From positions 186,001 through 250,000 of the forward strand of contig JHVP01000008.1 in NCBI GenBank assembly GCA_000620205.1: a stretch of DNA of 64,000 nt, in the 5' to 3' direction. Within the stretch, counting starts at the first letter, position 1, and every line of letters starts with the position of its first letter. The notes under the pieces are model-generated. The model did no database searches and was not told the DNA's origin. It saw only the letters and a program-made list of their open reading frames with translations. Source of the stretch: Geodermatophilaceae bacterium URHA0031 (lineage in GTDB: Bacteria; Actinomycetota; Actinomycetes; Mycobacteriales; Geodermatophilaceae). Below are positions 42,900 through 52,280 of this stretch, one piece after another. The position numbers and the translations under genes are program-made.

Positions 42900-44381
42900 A
42901 TGAGACCACGGAAGCTGGCCATGTGGCCGCATTCCCGCCGGCTCCGTGCTTGGGGGGTGCTGGGGCTCCTGGTCACGGTCACCGCCAGCCTCTGGCTCGT
43001 CAGCGTCGTCTGGCGGGACCCATCACAGGGACAGGCCATGCGCATGGACGGTGCGAGCGGGTACTCCGATACTCCATGGCCATCGGCCATGCCCAAGACG
43101 GGGACGCCCGGGCCGCCGTTCGTCACGTCGGTCAGCCCCGACGGCCGCTACTTCCTCGACCAGAACGGGCAGCCGATCCTGCTCCGGGGCGACGCGCCCT
43201 GGTCGCTGTTCACCGACCTCTCCCCGGCCCAGGCCCAGCTCTACTTCTCCACACGGCAGCACCAGGGATTCAACACGGCGATCGTCTCCCTGCTCGGGAA
43301 CCCGGCGAACGGCGGTCCCGCCGAGGACGGCAGCACTTACGACGGGATCGCACCGTTCGTGGACGGGGACGTACTGCGCTGGAACGAGCCCTACTGGGAC
43401 CGGGTGACCTCCTACCTACGGATGGCAGCCGACCACGGCATCACCGTGTTGCTCTACCCCGTCGACGGCTGGACCGTGGGGCAGGCGTTCACCCCCGCCT
43501 CCATCGACCAGTGCCGCAGCTACGGCCGCCGGGTGGCGGAACGGTTCGCGGACCTGCCCAACCTCATGTGGATGACCGGCGGCGACTACGTACCGGCCAC
43601 GGACGACCTCGCCGCGGGCAGCGACGTCGACCGGTGCTGGGACGCCATGATGCGTGGCGTACGGGAGGCCGGCGACGGCCGGCCCTTCTCCATCCAGCTG
43701 AACTTCGACGAGTCGATCTCGAGCGACAACCCGTACTGGGCCCGGCGGATCGACTGGGACTTCGTCTACACGTACCACCCCACCTACGCCGCGGTCCTGG
43801 ACGCGTACGGGCGCACCCCGACGAGGCCAACCGTGCTCGGCGAGGCCAACTACGAGGGCGAGAACAACCAGTCGGACACACCGCCCACCACCGACGAGAC
43901 GCTGCGCCGCCAGGTGCTCTGGAGCCTGACCTCCGGTGCCGCCGGCGAGTTCATGGGCACCCACGACTGGGATTTCCACGCCGGCTGGCAGACGCGGCTG
44001 TCGAGCCCGGCCATCACCCAGATCGCCCGCCTGCGCGACCTGTTCTCCGGTCTGCGGTGGTGGCAGCTCGTGCCCGACACCACGGGGAGGCTGGTGACGG
44101 CGGGCCGCGGCACGCGGCTGGTGGAGGATGCCCCGGTCGACGTGCTGGACGACGACTACGTGACGGCCGCGTGCACGCCGGACGGCCACCAGGCCGTCGT
44201 GTACGTACCCACAGCGCGCACCATCATCATCGACACCGGCGCACTGGCCGCCGGCACCTCGGCCGTCTGGATCGACCCGACGTCCGGCCGGAGGATCGGA
44301 GCACGGGTGTCGAGCACATTCACCACGCCGGGCCGCAACGACGGCGGCGACGGGGACTGGCTCCTCCTTCTCACCGCGTGA
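42900..44381 (+). CDS. membrane-anchored DUF4038/GH140-like glycoside hydrolase
   Basis: A 493-residue protein. One N-terminal membrane anchor or signal (VLGLLVTVTASLWLVSVVW) after a basic start, then a TIM barrel of the apiosidase-like DUF4038 family: RGDAPWSLF, QHQGFNTAIVSLL, LMWMTGGDYVPATDD, FVYTYHPTY and the likely catalytic Glu in VLGEANYEGENN. A beta-rich ~90-residue C-terminus (TAGRGTRLVEDAPVDVL...) matches the collagen-binding-like domain that often follows. Related GH140 enzymes cut apiose-containing glycans. Here an outer-face role on the locus' polymer is likely (inference). ATG at 42900 with GGAG upstream. Confidence 0.82.
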   Translation: MRPRKLAMWPHSRRLRAWGVLGLLVTVTASLWLVSVVWRDPSQGQAMRMDGASGYSDTPWPSAMPKTGTPGPPFVTSVSPDGRYFLDQNGQPILLRGDAPWSLFTDLSPAQAQLYFSTRQHQGFNTAIVSLLGNPANGGPAEDGSTYDGIAPFVDGDVLRWNEPYWDRVTSYLRMAADHGITVLLYPVDGWTVGQAFTPASIDQCRSYGRRVAERFADLPNLMWMTGGDYVPATDDLAAGSDVDRCWDAMMRGVREAGDGRPFSIQLNFDESISSDNPYWARRIDWDFVYTYHPTYAAVLDAYGRTPTRPTVLGEANYEGENNQSDTPPTTDETLRRQVLWSLTSGAAGEFMGTHDWDFHAGWQTRLSSPAITQIARLRDLFSGLRWWQLVPDTTGRLVTAGRGTRLVEDAPVDVLDDDYVTAACTPDGHQAVVYVPTARTIIIDTGALAAGTSAVWIDPTSGRRIGARVSSTFTTPGRNDGGDGDWLLLLTA

Positions 44382-44474
44382 CGAGCGGGTGTCGGCGTGG
44401 GCCTCTGAGGTGCACCACAGGGCGTGCGCGGCGGCCCTCGTGCGCCGAGCGCGCGAAGGTCGCCGACCGCATCC

Positions 44475-45332
44475 CTAGTGCGCCTTGATCGCGATGACGC
44501 CTCCGCCCGGGGAGACGAGCTTGCGCACGACGCTCTTCGACCGCAGGTTGCGGGGCAGCCGCTCGAGCAGCCACTCGAGGGCTCTGAACGGCGCGGCGGG
44601 CACCGTCAGCCGGAGGTTGCGGCGCCGGGCCACGACCCGGACACGCGCGAATCCGGCCATCCGGAAGAGCTGGTCGAGATCGGTGGTCGTGTACTCGCGC
44701 AGGTGGAAGCCTGTGGCGTCGTCGTCGAAAAAGGCGGAGATGTCACCCGGTCCGATCAGCCGGTTCGGGGTCAGGCAGATGTACACGCCGCCCGGGGCCA
44801 GCGCCCTGAATATCCCGCGTACTTGTTCCTCGGCGTCGTCGGGGTGCAGGTGCTCCATCAGCTGGTCGCTGAAGGCGACGTCGACAGACTCCGGCGGGAC
44901 CGGCACCGTGCAGCCGTCCGTGATCAGGAGCTCGAAGTTCGACGGCCGGGTCAGCGCCGCTGCGATCGTCTCGGACACCTCGATCGCGTAGACGTGCCCG
45001 GCGTCGCGGGCGATCTCGAACGAGAGCTCGCAGTCACCTGCGCCGATCTCCATGAACGTGCCCCCCGTGCAGAGGTGGTCCCTGACGAGCGCCGCCAGAC
45101 GAGCCACCTCCGTGCGACGCTGCACGGGATCGCGTTTGCCCATGTTCTGCGGGTGGTCCGGCAGCCGGGTGAAGAGCTCCTCGTAGACGTCCGTGTAGAG
45201 CGTGCGCCGCTCGTCTCGCGTCGAGGTGCGCAACCGGTCCGCGAGCTCGCGCTCGAGCTCGTAGTGCGCCCTCAGGCGCTCGTCGGTTCGCCCGAACGGG
45301 TCGAGGGCGCTGCGGTTGGGCACTGCTCGCAT
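44475..45332 (-). CDS. class I SAM-dependent methyltransferase
   Basis: A 285-residue cytoplasmic methyltransferase. The SAM-binding core is clear: TFMEIGAGDCELSFEIA (motif I), VYAIEVSE (motif II), VDVAFSDQLMEHLHPDD and LAPGGVYICLTPNRL. Such enzymes in polysaccharide loci O-methylate sugars or termini. The start is uncertain: ATG at 45332 is used; ATG at 45377 would add 15 residues. Neither has a strong ribosome site. Convergent with the DUF4038 hydrolase. Confidence 0.78.
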   Translation of the reverse strand: MRAVPNRSALDPFGRTDERLRAHYELERELADRLRTSTRDERRTLYTDVYEELFTRLPDHPQNMGKRDPVQRRTEVARLAALVRDHLCTGGTFMEIGAGDCELSFEIARDAGHVYAIEVSETIAAALTRPSNFELLITDGCTVPVPPESVDVAFSDQLMEHLHPDDAEEQVRGIFRALAPGGVYICLTPNRLIGPGDISAFFDDDATGFHLREYTTTDLDQLFRMAGFARVRVVARRRNLRLTVPAAPFRALEWLLERLPRNLRSKSVVRKLVSPGGGVIAIKAH

Positions 45333-45480
45333 GGTCGGCGAAGGTAGCCCTACACCTCGTCCCGCACCAGAACTCATGCCGCCCCGGCTCGTGCCGTCTC
45401 GCCGTGCTCCGACCACGCGCCTGCGCGCTCAACGAGCGACTCGGCGGTGGTCGGGGCAGAGCAGTTCATCGAGGACCCGG

Positions 45481-47676
45481 TCAGCCGCCTGCGGCGGGCC
45501 CGCCCTCCCACATCCCGGCAAGCCGGTCTCCGGACCCGTAGGTCACCGCTCCCGGACTCGACCGATCGATGATGGCTGCCCTGCATTCCCTCCCGGAGCG
45601 CCACCCGACGGTCAGGAGGCTTCCCTCCCGGAGCAGTGTCAGATCGGCGACGGCGTCTCCCGGCGAGCCGAGCAGTGTGGCCATCACCAGCGTGGTCGCC
45701 CCGCGCGTCCTCGCACCGACGAGCCAGGACGGCACGCGGCTCTCGAGCCGGTCCGACCACCATCCGAGGGAGGTCTCCTCGTCCCCGCGGACCTGGTCGA
45801 GGGTCGCGCCGGGCAGAGCGTCGGTCAGGATCTGCAGCACCGCAGCGCCGTTCCGGGTGACCAGATGTCCCTGGGGCACCCGCTCGACGTCGAGATCCGG
45901 GTGCAAGGGCCAGGAGGTGCGCATCGCATGGACGCCGGCCCCGCTGATCTCGTCGACGACCAGGATCACCGGATCCCCGGGCGGGGCGGACAGCCACCGG
46001 CGGTGCGTCACGGGGTCGGCGAGCCGCCGGTACCCGTCGTGCTCCGCGTCGACGATCCCCCTGTCGACGTCGACGAACCTGACGTGGACCCGGGCGTGCC
46101 GGGTCCAGAGGAACGGTCCCCCGGAGACCGACGAGCTCTGGTCGTCCACCGTCACCGTGGGGTGAGCGCGCGTGCTGCGGTGAACCACCCGCCACTCCGG
46201 GTGCCCGTAGTAGCTCGCCGTCCCCGGCTGCCCGACCACCTCAGAACCGTCCAGGCTGACGGTGATCGCCAGCGCGTCGGCGTGCCCATGCGCCGCGATG
46301 GCGAGGTACCCCAGCGGGCCGACGTCCATGGTGACCCGGCGGCCGGCCGAGCGGAGCACGACGAGGCCGCCGTGGGGCGCGACGAAGCTCTCCCGCTGGG
46401 CAGCCGGAGCACTGAGGGCCGTCTCCGCCGTCCCCCGGACGGTGCGGACCCAGCACGCCGCCAGGGTCTCGGTGCCCGCCGCGCGGGCTTGCGGGTTGCC
46501 GGTGAAGGCGGCGACCAGACCCAAGTGGTCCCGGACCGTGCGCCGGGATTCGGGCCCCAGCCGCAGGGCGAAGCCCTGGTCGTCGTCGCCGTACCGGGGA
46601 GCGGGGTCGGCGGTCCCCACGACGGCCGCCAGGTAGTCCGCGCCGCGGTCTGCGGCCGCAGTCAGCGCGGTCGGCACGAAGTGCCCTCTCTCCGCGAGCA
46701 GCGCGGCCACGACCAGCAGCATCTCGGTGGTGAACAGCTGGTAACCCACGGCCTGCTCGGCGCCGGCGCCGTCGGGCAGGATCTGCCGGGCCGCCTCGGC
46801 CGCCAGGCCGTCGATCGCCCACCGCTCCCACCGGGGCGACGGGGCGAGCTCCGGGAACATGATTGCCACCGTGGCCAGACCGCCGAGCTCGCCGACGAGG
46901 TGGTTGTTCGCCGAGCTGTAGCGCGAGCGGTCCTTCCAGCAGAGCTCCGCACTGCCCGCGAGCATGCGGACGACCCGCTCGAAGCGGGCGGGGGTGAGAC
47001 CGGCGAAGTCCCGCAGCCCCTGCAGTGCGACGGCCACCGACACGGCGCGCAACCCGCCCTCGAACGCGCCGCGCCAGGCGATCCCCCGGCCGATGGGGTT
47101 CTGGTCCAGCCACGAGTCCAGGTGCGCGAGTGCTAGTTCGGCGTACCCGTCGTCGTCCGTGAACAGCCATGCCTGGGCGAGCCAGGGCAGGTGCTGCAGC
47201 CGGTTGAGCTCCCAGATCCACTTCGGGTCCGCCTTCACGGTCCGGTGATCGATGTGCGCCGCGCCGACGAGGGGCCACCGCACGTTGCGCACGGCGTCGC
47301 GATTCCAGTCGACCGGCGACCCGAGCCTCGCCTCGGGGTAGCCGAAGTAGGTGACGATGCCGGCGCAGATCCGGTCCGCCGCCTCTATCAGCGCGGCCAC
47401 CTGGTCGGGGTGGTGCGAGGCGATCTCCCGGGCGCGGAGGCGGTCGAGCAGCACGGGGCGGCCGGCGCCGTCCTGGAAATCGCGCAGGAGGTGCTCCCAG
47501 CCGCCGTTCGCCGAGCGGAGCAGCCGTGCGTCCGGCGCCAGCGCCAGCGAAGGCCGGGGAACGTGCTGCTCCGCCAAGCGCGCAGCACGCCAGACCACCT
47601 CCCCCGCCGTCATCGACCGCAGCCGGCGCGCGTACCAGCGCAGCCGCTCCTTCTGCGCCGCCGTAGCACCGTCCAC
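45481..47676 (-). CDS. heparinase II/III-like polysaccharide lyase
   Basis: A 731-residue protein of the alginate/heparin lyase superfamily, which cleaves uronate-containing polysaccharide by beta-elimination. An alpha/alpha toroid N-terminal half contains RYSSANNHLVGELGGLATVAIMFPE. The beta-rich C-terminal half contains AAHGHADALAITVS and a HARVHVRFVDVD stretch. No obvious signal peptide, so export is uncertain. GTG at 47676 has GAGGAGC eight bases upstream; the open frame to 48108 is not used. With two uronate dehydrogenases in the locus, a uronate-bearing polymer is a consistent substrate. Divergent from the pyruvyltransferase. Confidence 0.85.
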   Translation of the reverse strand: MDGATAAQKERLRWYARRLRSMTAGEVVWRAARLAEQHVPRPSLALAPDARLLRSANGGWEHLLRDFQDGAGRPVLLDRLRAREIASHHPDQVAALIEAADRICAGIVTYFGYPEARLGSPVDWNRDAVRNVRWPLVGAAHIDHRTVKADPKWIWELNRLQHLPWLAQAWLFTDDDGYAELALAHLDSWLDQNPIGRGIAWRGAFEGGLRAVSVAVALQGLRDFAGLTPARFERVVRMLAGSAELCWKDRSRYSSANNHLVGELGGLATVAIMFPELAPSPRWERWAIDGLAAEAARQILPDGAGAEQAVGYQLFTTEMLLVVAALLAERGHFVPTALTAAADRGADYLAAVVGTADPAPRYGDDDQGFALRLGPESRRTVRDHLGLVAAFTGNPQARAAGTETLAACWVRTVRGTAETALSAPAAQRESFVAPHGGLVVLRSAGRRVTMDVGPLGYLAIAAHGHADALAITVSLDGSEVVGQPGTASYYGHPEWRVVHRSTRAHPTVTVDDQSSSVSGGPFLWTRHARVHVRFVDVDRGIVDAEHDGYRRLADPVTHRRWLSAPPGDPVILVVDEISGAGVHAMRTSWPLHPDLDVERVPQGHLVTRNGAAVLQILTDALPGATLDQVRGDEETSLGWWSDRLESRVPSWLVGARTRGATTLVMATLLGSPGDAVADLTLLREGSLLTVGWRSGRECRAAIIDRSSPGAVTYGSGDRLAGMWEGGPAAGG

Positions 47677-48068
47677 TGCGTTCCGCTCCTCGCCCCACCA
47701 GCCCGACCGACGGGAGCAAAGCACGCAGACCGCGCAGTAGCTACGCACTCTCGGATCGACGTGCGAATTTCCGGATTGCAACGCCGAAGCCCGTGCCACA
47801 CTCCGCCGGTGGCCCCGTCCCTGAAGCTGCCGAGCCTCCAGCGCGCCGAGGGCACCGTCACCGCCGTGGATCGGCAGGACCTCCGCTCGGTCACGGTCAT
47901 GGACGACCTGGTCGGGCTTCGTGAGGTGCACGAGCAGGCCGAAGGACCGAGGCCAGGTACTCCAGCCCGGGCCAGACCCGTCACCTGCCACGTGCTGGAC
48001 CACGTCCCCCGTGATGGCAGCGGCGAACCCGAGCCGCTCATCGGCCTGGCCCAGGAGAGGACGACGCC
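47677..48068. other. divergent intergenic region with a small doubtful ORF
   Basis: A 392-base gap. Near the lyase it is less GC-rich and probably promoter DNA. From a GTG at 47809 a frame of 87 codons ends at 48072, overlapping the pyruvyltransferase start by four bases (GTGA), the arrangement used by true genes here. However, it has no ribosome site and no motif I recognise. Confidence 0.35.
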
Positions 48069-49445
48069 GTGACGAACCCCGCCGTGCTGCAGCCGCCCGG
48101 TGACGCACCGCGGATCCTCGTCGAGAACGGCGATCACTGGCTGCTGAACATGGGCGATCTCGCCATGCTCGACACCACCATCCGGCGGCTGCGCGAACGA
48201 TGGCCGCAGGCCCGCATCGGCGTGCTCACCGACACCCCGGGGCTGCTGCGAGCGTACTTCCCGGGAGTCGACCCGATCGTGCCGTGGGGCACGTCCGCCT
48301 GGTCCCCCGCCGGACGCCTGGCCCGGCTGCTCGAGGTGCTGGGACCAAGGATCGTGGGCCCGTATGCCATCGGCCGGATCACGGTGGGTGCATGGACGCG
48401 GCGGCAGGCACGCAGTGCGCGGGGGATGGCCAGACGCCTCCTGCGCTCGGCCGCGGCCCTGCCTGGGCGGGGTTCGGCCGGACCTGCCACCGAGGCGCAC
48501 GACCAGCCCGCCGCGGCTGGCTCGCTGACGCGAGACGCGACATCCAACAGGGCGGCGGCCGTCGCCTCGTCGTCACTGGTCGTGGCGCTGGGCGGCGGTT
48601 ACATCACGGATGCCGACCCCGCGCAGACCAACCGCGTGTTCACCCTGCTGGAGCACGCGTCCAGCAGCGGGACACCGACCGCCATGCTCGGCCAGGGGCT
48701 CGGCCCGCTCGGCGACCCGGACCTCGTGTCGCGAGCGGCGGAGGTGCTGCCGCGGGTCGACGTCATCGCGCTGAGGGAAGGTCGGCGCGGCCCAGCACTG
48801 CTGGAGCAGGCGGGAGTTCCGCGGAACCGGTTCGTCGTCACCGGCGACGACGCCATCGAATTGGGCTTCTCTCGGCGCTCGCAGGAACTCGGGCACGATC
48901 TCGGGGTGTGCCTGCGCGTCGCGGGCTATTCCCCGGTCAGCAGCGCTGCCAGGCAGGCCCTCGCCACAGGCCTGCCGTCCGTGGCGGAGGAGCTCGGCGC
49001 CCGCCTCACCCCGGTGATCATCAGCGAGGTCCGGTCGGAGGACCGCCGGTCGACGCTGCCCCTGATCAGGAGTTCCGGACGAGCGCGCAAGCCCCTCGGC
49101 CGGTTCGCTCGTCCTCAGGACGTCGCCGCGCAGGTGGGCCGCTGCCGGGTCATGGTCACGGGCGCCTACCACGCGGCCGTGTTCGCCCTCTCCCAGGGAG
49201 TTCAGGTGGTCGCGCTCACGTCATCGGCCTACTACGACGACAAGTTCCTCGGCCTGCTCGGGATGTTCGGCACCGGCCTGGAGCTGGTTCGGCTGGACGC
49301 CGACGGCCTCGAAGAGCGGCTCCCCGCAGCGGTCCGCTCGGCCTGGGCACGGGCGCCGGAGGAGAGGTCGGCACTGCTGGTGAGCGCGGCCGAGCAGATC
49401 GCGGCCGGCCGCACGACCTTCGAGCGAATCTGTGGCCTCGTCTGA
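48069..49445 (+). CDS. polysaccharide pyruvyltransferase family protein
   Basis: A 458-residue protein. The family adds a pyruvate ketal from PEP to a sugar, giving the polymer negative charge. Visible: NGDHWLLNMGDLAML at the N-terminus, LVVALGGGYITD, AMLGQGLGPLGDP, VIALREG, VVTGDDAIELGF, and TGAYHAAVFALSQGVQVVALTSSAYYDDKFLGLL near the end, the typical HxxxFA-like signature. A ~60-residue Ala/Arg-rich insertion lies around residues 100-165. GTG at 48069 follows GGAGAGG. Overlaps the flippase gene by 14 bases. Confidence 0.85.
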   Translation: MTNPAVLQPPGDAPRILVENGDHWLLNMGDLAMLDTTIRRLRERWPQARIGVLTDTPGLLRAYFPGVDPIVPWGTSAWSPAGRLARLLEVLGPRIVGPYAIGRITVGAWTRRQARSARGMARRLLRSAAALPGRGSAGPATEAHDQPAAAGSLTRDATSNRAAAVASSSLVVALGGGYITDADPAQTNRVFTLLEHASSSGTPTAMLGQGLGPLGDPDLVSRAAEVLPRVDVIALREGRRGPALLEQAGVPRNRFVVTGDDAIELGFSRRSQELGHDLGVCLRVAGYSPVSSAARQALATGLPSVAEELGARLTPVIISEVRSEDRRSTLPLIRSSGRARKPLGRFARPQDVAAQVGRCRVMVTGAYHAAVFALSQGVQVVALTSSAYYDDKFLGLLGMFGTGLELVRLDADGLEERLPAAVRSAWARAPEERSALLVSAAEQIAAGRTTFERICGLV

Positions 49446-51063
49446 ACCGGCGCCGTCCGGTCCGCAGGCAGAGCAGCTCGGCCGGGGGCCGGGAGCCGCG
49501 GCAACCGACGAGCTCGCCGTCCCGTCGCTGCGAGAGCCCCCCGCTGCCGCGCGACCGGTCGGTTCGCTGCGGTCCCGCATCGGCAGGGTGGCCGCCGCCT
49601 CGGCGGCGGGGCTCGTCGTCGGAGAGCTCATCACGCTCGTCCAGACCGTCGCGCTGGCCCGGCTGCTCTCGCCGGCTGAGGTGGGGCTCTACGTGGCGGG
49701 CGGCGTCCTGACCGCATTCATCGGCGACTTCACCGAGGGGGGTCTGCGGTCCGGGCTGGTCCACCGGGACCACGACCTCGAGGACGCGACCGCCACGACG
49801 TTCTGGGTCACCCTGGGGACAGGTGCCCTGATGACGCTGCTCGCCCTGGCCGCGGCGCCGGTGATCGGGCACGTGTTCGGCGACCGCACCGCCGGTCTGG
49901 TCGCCGCCGCCTTGTCCGGTGGAGTGCTGTTGAACGCACTCACCAACGTCCCGGAGGCGCTTCTGCAGCGGGACTTCAGCGTGCGACGGCGCCTCATAGT
50001 GGGCCCCGCGGTGGCGGCGGCGTTCGCGAGCGTCGCCGTCGGCGGCGCCGCGCTGGGCCTCGGTGTCTGGAGCATGGTGCTGGGCAACTACGCGTCGTCG
50101 CTCGTGTGGGTGCTCAGCCTCTGGTGGCTCTGCGACTGGCGGCCGTGGAGAGGACGCCCGTCGTACAGGTTGTGGCGCGAGTTGGCTGGCTACGGCTTCC
50201 CGCTCGTGCTCGGCATGCTCGCCGACCGGGGCCAGAAGGCGGTCCAGGCGGTGGTCACCGGCTCTTCGCTGGGCGCCGGGGGCCTAGGCCTGCAGCGGTA
50301 CGGCGAGCGCATCGCCCGCATCCCGGTGATGGGGCTCGTCCAGGTCAGCTCCATCTCCTTGTTCCCCGCCTTCTCGCGCATCTCCCGGGACCGCCGGCGG
50401 TTCCAGACGAGCTACCTGCACGCCCTCCGGCTCTCCGTCGTGGGCGCTGCGGCAGTGTCGGCCATGGTCGTGGCCGTGGGTGTCCCGCTCGTGGTCCTCG
50501 TGCTGGGCGAGGAGTGGCGCGGAGCCGGGTACGCCCTGGTCGCCATGGCCGGCCTTGCCCTGGGCAAGTCGGCGATGACCGTCGGGGAGGAGGCGATCAA
50601 GGGCGCCGGCCGCACGCGGCTGATCAACTGGTGCACGCTGACGGAGACGACCCTGAGCGTGGTGCTGCTCCTCGTGCTCATCCGCCCCCTCGGCCTGGTG
50701 GGCGTGGGCCTGTCGATCTCGCTGACGGCGATGGTCCTCGGGGTCGTCGTCTCGGTCTTCGCTGGGCCCGTCGTCGGCGTCTCGGCGCGCCAGACGCTCT
50801 CCGCGACGGTGCCGACCATCGGCAGCGCCCTACTGGGATGCGCGGTGGCCGCTCCCCTGGAGCACCTGGTCCTCCACTCCGACCAACAGGGTCTGTGGGG
50901 GCTGGGGCTCATCGCGCTGGACTGCCTGGTCTTCCTCCTCGTGTACGGGGCCGCCCTCCGCGTCCTCGCCCCGGCCACCTTCGCGAACGTGGCTTCGCTG
51001 GTGGCCGGCCTGTGGCGGCGGTTCGTCCCCGCCCGGAAACACGGCCGGCACGCCGCACCCTGA
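49432..51063 (+). CDS. Wzx-like oligosaccharide flippase
   Basis: A 543-residue protein with about twelve to fourteen membrane helices and a ~45-residue Pro/Ala-rich cytoplasmic N-terminus. The MATE/Wzx-type pattern is seen in ALARLLSPAEVGLYVAG, LLQRDFSVRRRLIVGP and GGLGLQRYGERIARIPVMGLVQVSSISLFPAFSRI. It would flip lipid-linked repeat units for Wzy. GTG at 49432 lies inside the end of the pyruvyltransferase gene. It is the only flippase recognised in the window and could serve both Wzy proteins. Confidence 0.88.
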   Translation: MASSEPAPSGPQAEQLGRGPGAAATDELAVPSLREPPAAARPVGSLRSRIGRVAAASAAGLVVGELITLVQTVALARLLSPAEVGLYVAGGVLTAFIGDFTEGGLRSGLVHRDHDLEDATATTFWVTLGTGALMTLLALAAAPVIGHVFGDRTAGLVAAALSGGVLLNALTNVPEALLQRDFSVRRRLIVGPAVAAAFASVAVGGAALGLGVWSMVLGNYASSLVWVLSLWWLCDWRPWRGRPSYRLWRELAGYGFPLVLGMLADRGQKAVQAVVTGSSLGAGGLGLQRYGERIARIPVMGLVQVSSISLFPAFSRISRDRRRFQTSYLHALRLSVVGAAAVSAMVVAVGVPLVVLVLGEEWRGAGYALVAMAGLALGKSAMTVGEEAIKGAGRTRLINWCTLTETTLSVVLLLVLIRPLGLVGVGLSISLTAMVLGVVVSVFAGPVVGVSARQTLSATVPTIGSALLGCAVAAPLEHLVLHSDQQGLWGLGLIALDCLVFLLVYGAALRVLAPATFANVASLVAGLWRRFVPARKHGRHAAP

Positions 51064-51068
51064 CGACC

Positions 51069-51083
51069 GCCCGCCCGGCGGGC
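51069..51083. terminator. short hairpin between convergent genes
   Basis: GCCCGC (51069-51074) pairs with GCGGGC (51078-51083) around a 3-base loop. It lies in the 23-base gap between the flippase and the leftward glycosyltransferase operon. Confidence 0.45.
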
Positions 51084-51086
51084 TCG

Positions 51087-52280
51087 CTACGGGCGGAGCT
51101 CGGACATCCGCTCGTAGAAGTCGATCAGCGCCTTGCGGGAGTTGTCCCACGACAGCTCGATCTCGATGCGCTCCCGCCCCTTCTGGCCCATCTCCGCTCG
51201 CCGCTGGTCGTCACGCAGCAACTCGTCGATGCGCGCGGCGAACTCGCCCTCGTCGTTGGCGGGTGCGTAGACGGCGGAGTCCCCGGCGGACACTCGCGCC
51301 TCCGCGAGGTCGAAGGACACCATCGGGCGGCCCATCGCCATGTACTCCAGCACCTTGTTCATCGTGGAGACGTCGTTGAGGGGGTTCTTGGGATCGGGCG
51401 AGAGGCAGACGTCAGCGGTGGACAGGCAGCGCTGCACGAACTCGTCGGGCACGCGGCCGGGGAACTCCACCACGTCGTCGAGCCCGAGTTCCTTGCTCAA
51501 CGCCATCATGTCGTCCCGCACGTCGCCGGAGCCCATGAAGATGCAGTGCACGTCGTCCCGCCCGCGGTCGTCCCGCAGCGACCGCAGCGCGCGCAGGGCG
51601 TAGTCCACGCCGTCCTGTGGGCCCATGACGCCGAGGTAGGCCAGCAGGAAGCGCTTGCCGCGACGCAGCTCCGGGTCCGGCGACCGCTGCACGAACCGCG
51701 ACAGGTCCGGCCCGCTGCGGACGACAACAACCTTCTCGGGGTCCACGCCCCCGCGCCCTGTGGCCACGGCCCGGTAGCTCTCGTTCGTGGCGATGACCCC
51801 GTCCGCGCACGCGAAGGTCAGCCGCTCCAGCAGCCGGGTGACCCAGTACAGCGCCCGCCCTCCACCGGGGAACCGGGACAGGAAGAGCTCCGGGACCAGG
51901 TCGTGGTGGTCGAAGACGAACCGGGCACCGCGCGGCCGCAGCAGAAGGGCGACCAGGAAGAGGAGATCGGGCGGGTTGCACGCGTGCACGACGTCGACCG
52001 GGTGGGAACGCTGCACCCGCAGCGCCAGCCGGGTGGTGTGGAACATCGCCGCGGCGTACTCGCGCAGGAACCCCAGCGGACCGCCTCGGGCGGGCTCCAG
52101 GGGGTAGCGGAGGACGTGGACCCCCTCCAGCGTGACGTCGGCTTCGGCCGCGTGGGTCCCCATGGGGCAGATCACCGTCACCGCATAGCCGGCCTCGACC
52201 AGCGCGCGGCTCTCCTGCCACACCCGCCGGTCGAACGGGACGGGCAAGTTCTCCACCAGGAACAGCACGTGCCTGCTCAT
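51087..52280 (-). CDS. family 4 glycosyltransferase
   Basis: A 397-residue GT-B enzyme. N-terminal half: LFLVENLPVPFDRRVWQE, VVHACNPPDLLFL, FDHHDLVPELF. C-terminal half: LAYLGVMGPQDGVDYALRAL, CIFMGSGDVRDDM, and DVSTMNKVLEYMAMGRPMVSFD, where the donor-binding Glu sits. The N-terminal pattern is common in WbuB/ExoL-type transferases that often act on N-acetylated sugars. Last gene of the five-gene operon from 58699; start ATG overlaps the upstream stop. Confidence 0.87.
   Translation of the reverse strand: MSRHVLFLVENLPVPFDRRVWQESRALVEAGYAVTVICPMGTHAAEADVTLEGVHVLRYPLEPARGGPLGFLREYAAAMFHTTRLALRVQRSHPVDVVHACNPPDLLFLVALLLRPRGARFVFDHHDLVPELFLSRFPGGGRALYWVTRLLERLTFACADGVIATNESYRAVATGRGGVDPEKVVVVRSGPDLSRFVQRSPDPELRRGKRFLLAYLGVMGPQDGVDYALRALRSLRDDRGRDDVHCIFMGSGDVRDDMMALSKELGLDDVVEFPGRVPDEFVQRCLSTADVCLSPDPKNPLNDVSTMNKVLEYMAMGRPMVSFDLAEARVSAGDSAVYAPANDEGEFAARIDELLRDDQRRAEMGQKGRERIEIELSWDNSRKALIDFYERMSELRP

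Noticed and set aside
47677-48108. Extended N-terminus of the heparinase-like lyase
   Set aside because: It overlaps the divergent promoter and the pyruvyltransferase start; GTG 47676 has a good ribosome site.
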